Shown here piece after piece: positions 5,851 to 8,828 of a stretch of DNA of 8,828 nucleotides (its first letter is position 1; every line of letters starts with the position of its first letter). The notes under the pieces were generated by a model that saw only the letters and a list, made by a program, of their open reading frames with translations, searched no databases and was not told the origin of the DNA. The stretch spans positions 1-8,828 of the forward strand of contig JAQSXD010000135.1 in assembly GCA_029266295.1 (NCBI GenBank), written 5' to 3'. Made by a program: the position numbers and the translations under genes. The stretch is from Bacillota bacterium. GTDB lineage: Bacteria; Bacillota; Clostridia; Peptostreptococcales; Anaerovoracaceae.

Positions 5851-6783
5851 ATGAACAGCATCATCAGCTGGGTGGGCGGCAAAAAAGCGTTGCGGGAGCT
5901 GATATATATAAGGATGCCAAAGGAATTCGGACGATACATTGAAGTATTCGGCGGCGGAGGCTGGGTGCTGTTCGGGCGTACTCCCGACACCGCGATGGAG
6001 GTCTATAACGATTTTAATTCTGACCTTGCCAATCTGTTCCGCTGTGTCCGCGACAGGCCCTTCGCCCTTTTAAAGGAGCTGAATTTTTTTCCGCTGAATG
6101 GACGGGATGAATTTATCGTACTGAAAAGATATCTGGAGAAGGAGGAATTCACAAGCACATACCTGCATGAGGAACTGGAGATTGCAGAGCGGTATCTCAC
6201 GGAACCACAGCTTGAAGAAATCAGGTCCATCCTTATGGAAAATGCGGAGATGAATGATGTGAAACGGGCCGCTGCCTTTTACCGGCTCATTCGTTTAAGC
6301 TACGGAAGCGGCTGCACCAGCTATGGCTGCCAGCCCTTCGATATCAGAAAAACTTTTCATCTGCTCTGGAAAGGCAGCCAGAGGCTCAAGAACACCGTTA
6401 TAGAGAACAAGGACTTTGAAGAACTCATCAAGCAATACGACAGGGAGAATGCGTTCATCTACTGTGACCCTCCATATTATCAAACGGAAGGGCATTATGC
6501 GGTGGAATTTAAAAAGGAGGATCATACAAGGCTGCGGGATACCCTGGCGGCCTGTCAGGGAAAATGGCTGGTCAGCTACAATGACTGTGCCTTTATCCGT
6601 GAACTTTATGCGGGCTATCAGATAGAAGCGGTCAGCCGTTTGAATAATCTAGCCCAGCGCTACGACAACGGCTGTGAATATGCAGAAGTCCTGATCTCCA
6701 ATTACGATACCGGCGAGCGGCTGAGAGATATGCCGGCCCAGTTGGGGATCTTTGACCTAGCCGATTTTGACGGCATGGAATAA
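5851..6783 (+). CDS. D12-class adenine-specific DNA methyltransferase (Dam-like)
   Basis: Encodes 310 residues. It transfers a methyl group from S-adenosylmethionine to the N6 of adenine in a specific DNA site. The N-terminal WVGGKK (7-12) is the motif X region seen in the family, IEVFGGGGWV (30-39) is the motif I SAM-binding loop, and DPPYY (206-210) is the catalytic motif IV. VSYNDC (241-246) and the C-terminal YDNGCEYAEVLISNY (271-285) also fit. The length is close to that of Dam-type enzymes (about 270-300). The recognition sequence cannot be read from the protein. No restriction endonuclease gene is adjacent, so it is probably an orphan methyltransferase that masks the element's DNA from host restriction. 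The start is 4 bases after the previous stop with a weak Shine-Dalgarno (GGCGGG), consistent with coupling. Confidence 0.9.
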   Translation: MNSIISWVGGKKALRELIYIRMPKEFGRYIEVFGGGGWVLFGRTPDTAMEVYNDFNSDLANLFRCVRDRPFALLKELNFFPLNGRDEFIVLKRYLEKEEFTSTYLHEELEIAERYLTEPQLEEIRSILMENAEMNDVKRAAAFYRLIRLSYGSGCTSYGCQPFDIRKTFHLLWKGSQRLKNTVIENKDFEELIKQYDRENAFIYCDPPYYQTEGHYAVEFKKEDHTRLRDTLAACQGKWLVSYNDCAFIRELYAGYQIEAVSRLNNLAQRYDNGCEYAEVLISNYDTGERLRDMPAQLGIFDLADFDGME

Positions 6784-6815
6784 AAAATAAAAAAAGTGAA
6801 GGAGGATTTATTTTT

Positions 6816-7250
6816 ATGAAACTGATTGGAATGTGTATATCCGTTGACGAGCAGGGGTGCCTCGTCCTGACCAAGGAGCCGCTGGCTGCTGTGGGCTTAA
6901 AGCCCGGTGACAGGGTAAGCGTCACCCTCGCTGCGGAGCAGGAAGGAATGGAAAGTCTACGCCCGCAGCTTATTATTACCCCTCATGGTGTCGGCGTTGC
7001 GTTACAGCTGCCCGGCATGCCGGATGACGAGGACGAAGCCGACCTGACATTGTCCAATAAATTGCTGGAAGCAGCAGAAATTCCTGTGGGCAGTGATCTG
7101 GAGGTGCTGTGCACAACGGGAGCTATCGTCATCACAGCCTCAGATATTCTGAACAACCTGCCGCATGAGCTCAGAGGACTGTTTGATGAGCTTGGCATTG
7201 ACCCCGGTACTGTCCGGGAGGTTATGAGAAAGGAAGGATATTATCTATGA
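6816..7250 (+). CDS. AbrB-like protein with two swapped-hairpin-like units
   Basis: Encodes 144 residues after a strong GAAGGAGG site. Residues 8-54 (ISVDEQGCLVL, then a short helix, VGLKPGDRVSVTL, then LIITP) look like a SpoVT/AbrB beta-hairpin unit. After an acidic linker (DDEDEAD, 70-76), residues 77-110 (LTLSNKLLEAAEIPVGSDLEV...AIVITASDIL) repeat the pattern of helix, 'PVGSDLEV' turn and strand. Residues 111-144 are a helical tail. AbrB-type domains bind DNA as dimers and serve as transition regulators or antitoxins. Two units in one chain would form one intramolecular DNA-binding fold. Its stop overlaps the start of the next AbrB gene (ATGA). Family assignment is moderate because the basic residues typical of AbrB DNA contacts are few in this copy, so it may have lost DNA binding or act as a partner subunit. 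Confidence 0.65.
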   Translation: MKLIGMCISVDEQGCLVLTKEPLAAVGLKPGDRVSVTLAAEQEGMESLRPQLIITPHGVGVALQLPGMPDDEDEADLTLSNKLLEAAEIPVGSDLEVLCTTGAIVITASDILNNLPHELRGLFDELGIDPGTVREVMRKEGYYL

Positions 7251-7540
7251 AAGCAAAGCCCATTTACAAAATAGTGGACGGCAAAGGCCGTGTCTTGATC
7301 CCAAAAGAGCTTCGTACTGCATCGGGAATGGATTACGGAGATATTGTAAGGCTGAATATCAACCAGGGAACTGTCAGTGTGAAGAAGGTCGATCTTATTG
7401 AGGTAGGTGATCAATCACCTGGAGCAGTGGAAGCTTTTGTCCATGCAGCCATCCGGGAGATGCCGGAGGAAAAACAGATTTCTATCGCCGCCAAGCTGCT
7501 GGAACTCATTGAGCAGAGAAAGGGGCAGCGTCATGACTGA
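7247..7540 (+). CDS. AbrB/MazE/SpoVT-family DNA-binding protein
   Basis: Encodes 97 residues. Residues 7-49 (YKIVDGKGRVLIPKELR, then GMDYGDIVRLNINQGTVSVKKVD) are a canonical SpoVT/AbrB swapped-hairpin domain with the GRVLIPKELR signature. Residues 57-92 form an amphipathic helical region that may bind a partner or oligomerize. The gene starts inside the stop codon of the preceding AbrB-like gene and its end overlaps the next gene by 8 bases, so the three are a tight co-translated set. The protein could be a transcriptional regulator of the surrounding genes or an antitoxin. No MazF-, VapC- or Doc-type toxin is visible next to it, which favours the regulator reading. Confidence 0.85.
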   Translation: MKAKPIYKIVDGKGRVLIPKELRTASGMDYGDIVRLNINQGTVSVKKVDLIEVGDQSPGAVEAFVHAAIREMPEEKQISIAAKLLELIEQRKGQRHD

Positions 7541-8117
7541 AAAGGCATTGTTTGAACAGCAGGATTGCCTGCAGACCGGATATGACATATCTATTGAAGG
7601 CAAGGTTATCATCCTCCGGCCTTCTGCATTGCCGGAGGATTGCTGCTCTGCAAAGCAGCAGTTGTATTTTTGCACAGGAGGCAACGGCAGCCGTCCCAAT
7701 CCTATAGGCCGTTCCATTTTCACAGTTTCCCTGGCAGATGGTGAACAGGTCCGATGGAACCGAAGCGATGTCCTTGGTATTGCAAAGCCTGAGCTTCTTT
7801 CCGAGCAGGCAAGGCTGCAGCTGTCACAAATCCGTCCAAGCGGTGCGCTGGATTTGAAAAACCATGAGCCGAAATTTAGCGGCTATTGTTTTCTGCCAGA
7901 CGGACGCTATGCCTCCGGCGTGTGGCTTTGCAGTGATAAGGAGATGCAGGACTATATTGAAATGCAAAAGGAGTACCAGCATAAAATTATGATCTGTGAC
8001 AGGGATGACCTCTGCGTATTTGAAATGGTGGACGGAAAGCTCATCTATCCCACACAGGAAATGCTGGAGGTACATGGCGGTGGACAAACGCCGGAAGGCA
8101 TGGAGCTGAAGCTATGA
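7533..8117 (+). CDS. Mobile-element-associated protein of unknown function
   Basis: Encodes 194 residues from the ATG at 7533, which has AAAGGGG just upstream; the frame is open further left but that part overlaps the AbrB gene and has no such site. The segment KQQLYFCTGGNGSRPNPIGR followed by IFTVSLADGEQVRWNRSDVLGI (about 41-83) resembles a module I know from many uncharacterized proteins of Firmicute conjugative elements (form: F-C-GGNGxRPNxxGR...GExxRWxRxDVLG). The C-terminal half (CDRDDLCVFEMVDGKLIYPT) has short beta-strand character. There is no signal peptide or membrane segment. Cys11, Cys37, Cys38, Cys47, Cys119, Cys133, Cys155 and Cys161 give a high cysteine content without a clear zinc pattern. 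The function is not known; translational overlap with the AbrB-type gene suggests a joint role. Confidence 0.8.
   Translation: MTEKALFEQQDCLQTGYDISIEGKVIILRPSALPEDCCSAKQQLYFCTGGNGSRPNPIGRSIFTVSLADGEQVRWNRSDVLGIAKPELLSEQARLQLSQIRPSGALDLKNHEPKFSGYCFLPDGRYASGVWLCSDKEMQDYIEMQKEYQHKIMICDRDDLCVFEMVDGKLIYPTQEMLEVHGGGQTPEGMELKL
7611..7660 (+). repeat. Two back-to-back perfect hairpins inside the unknown gene
   Basis: ATCCTCCGG (7611-7619) pairs with CCGGAGGAT (7632-7640), and directly adjoining it TGCTGCT (7641-7647) pairs with AGCAGCA (7654-7660). Bases TATTTTTG follow shortly after. These fall in codons 27-43 of the gene at 7533. They may be a coincidence of codon use or an intragenic RNA structure. 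Confidence 0.4.
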
Positions 8118-8133
8118 AACCAATCAGGACTTG

Positions 8134-8163
8134 AAGCCGGAGTCAGAGATATGATTCCGGCTT
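8134..8163 (+). terminator. Possible terminator or leader hairpin before the SLH gene
   Basis: AAGCCGGA (8134-8141) pairs perfectly with TCCGGCTT (8156-8163) around a 14-base loop. The following bases are TGTCATAG, so the T-run is poor. It sits 16 bases after the stop of the preceding gene and 43 bases before the next start. It may be a weak terminator, a processing site or part of a leader. Confidence 0.5.
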
Positions 8164-8206
8164 TGTCATAGTCAAATATAAAAGGAAAGAGAGGAATGAA
8201 GCATTT

Positions 8207-8828
8207 ATGAACTTAAAAACTAAAAAGAAAGGTGTCCTATTTCTTGCTTTTCTCTTGGTGCTTCTGGTGTGCGGAGGTATCTATACCGCATACCATCTGC
8301 ATCCGGAAAATTTCATAGGGAAGAATGACATCATCACCCGTGGAGAATTTGCCGCCATGCTGGCAAAAGAACTGAAGCTGGATGCTGCTGATACAGAGAA
8401 AAGCTCCCCAAGCTTTTCCGACATCGACGGACACTGGTCGGGGAAGTACATTGAGGCATTGATTGACGCAGGCATCCTTGACACTGCCGATTATCCTGAT
8501 GGCTTCCATCCCGACGATCCTATCACCCGTGCAGAGATCATCAAAATGATGGTGCGGATAAAGGGACAGGATGAGGAAGCAAAAAACACCCAGGGACACA
8601 GCGGTTATGAGGATCAGACAGATATTAAGGATGAGGACAAGGGATATGTCATCGTTGGTAAGGAAACCGGAATCATAGGAGATACCAAGGATAATAAAAT
8701 CCATCCCAATGATCCTGTAACCAAGGGGGAAGCTGATGATTTGATCGACAGGAGCAAACCGGAGCCGGAAGTACCAGCGCCGATCCCTCCTTCACAGAAT
8801 CCGGATATGCCGAAACCGATCCCAACGA
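8207..8828 (+). CDS. Membrane-anchored S-layer-homology (SLH) protein, 3' end missing
   Basis: The frame is open from the ATG at 8207 to the window edge, giving 207 residues with no stop. A purine-rich AAAGGAAAGAGAGG stretch lies upstream, with rather long spacing. Residues 9-28 are a hydrophobic segment after a lysine-rich start (KTKKK), so this is a signal anchor or signal peptide; Cys22 is not in a lipobox. Residues about 43-55 (ITRGEFAAMLAKEL) and 70-118 (FSDIDGHWSGKYIEALIDAGIL ... DPITRAEIIKMMVRI) are SLH motifs, with a weaker third copy at 134-180. SLH domains bind secondary cell-wall polymers. From 185 on the chain is proline-rich (PEPEVPAPIPP), a usual linker to another domain. In conjugative elements such proteins are thought to act at the cell surface, perhaps in mating contact; that role is inferred. 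Confidence 0.85.
   Translation, partial: MNLKTKKKGVLFLAFLLVLLVCGGIYTAYHLHPENFIGKNDIITRGEFAAMLAKELKLDAADTEKSSPSFSDIDGHWSGKYIEALIDAGILDTADYPDGFHPDDPITRAEIIKMMVRIKGQDEEAKNTQGHSGYEDQTDIKDEDKGYVIVGKETGIIGDTKDNKIHPNDPVTKGEADDLIDRSKPEPEVPAPIPPSQNPDMPKPIPT

Noticed and set aside
5715..5990. A 91-residue minus-strand open frame
   Set aside because: It is antisense to the four-cysteine gene and the start of the methyltransferase, both of which have motifs and coupling.
7407..7532. A longer start for the unknown gene at 7533
   Set aside because: This part is fully inside the AbrB gene in another frame; AAAGGGG just before 7533 supports the shorter protein.
7247..8117. Classic MazE-MazF toxin-antitoxin pair
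   Set aside because: The AbrB/MazE-type protein is present, but the following protein shows no MazF, VapC, Doc or HicA features.
8207..8290. Lipoprotein signal in the SLH protein around Cys22
   Set aside because: The residues before the cysteine are LLV, lacking the small Ala or Gly at -1 needed for a lipobox.
8237..8704. A 155-residue minus-strand open frame
   Set aside because: It lies opposite the SLH gene, whose motifs and signal segment are convincing; the minus frame has no recognizable domain and no ribosome binding site was evident.
1..8828. CRISPR arrays, tRNA or rRNA genes, insertion sequences
   Set aside because: No regularly spaced repeats, cloverleaf sequences, rRNA segments or transposase frames were found when reading the window.

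Overview
The window looks like chromosome of a Gram-positive anaerobe of the Clostridia (Lachnospiraceae or a related gut Firmicute), joined at about position 1500-1555 to what is probably one end of an integrated conjugative or mobilizable element. This rests on protein resemblance, strong AGGAGG-type ribosome binding sites, ATGA-overlapping operons and a gene set typical of Firmicute conjugative elements. No integrase, relaxase or type IV secretion gene lies inside the window, so the element call is inference.

Layout. (1) 1-1555: chromosomal segment, with the tail of a Crp/Fnr-type regulator overlapping by ATGA the gene of a 23S rRNA uracil-C5-methyltransferase (RlmD/RumA type). The 3' end of this gene is a known insertion site for conjugative elements. 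A long inverted repeat straddles its stop codon and an intrinsic terminator follows. (2) About 1700-4140: a clearly AT-rich block with two unrelated genes pointing toward each other. One encodes a cytosolic alpha/alpha-toroid (prenyltransferase/squalene-cyclase-like) protein. The other, on the minus strand, encodes a protein with a topoisomerase-type C4 zinc finger and a second cysteine pair set. They look like cargo. (3) 4140-8117: a GC-richer plus-strand series consisting of a double-length ArdA antirestriction protein, a 68-residue four-cysteine protein, a D12-class adenine DNA methyltransferase, a two-unit AbrB-like protein, a canonical AbrB/MazE-type protein and a 194-residue mobile-element protein of unknown function. 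The last three overlap or nearly overlap. (4) 8207-end: a membrane-anchored S-layer-homology protein, cut by the window edge.

How it works together (inference): ArdA mimics DNA to block type I restriction, and the methyltransferase can mark the element's own DNA, so region 3 resembles the anti-restriction part of a transferable element that protects it in a new host. AbrB-like proteins may regulate this set. Stem-loops lie directly before ardA, before the four-cysteine gene and before the SLH gene. The one at 5578-5624 can fold in two mutually exclusive ways, a terminator or a 13-bp perfect alternative helix that takes up its loop and T-run. This makes transcription attenuation between the anti-restriction genes the most interesting regulatory possibility here.
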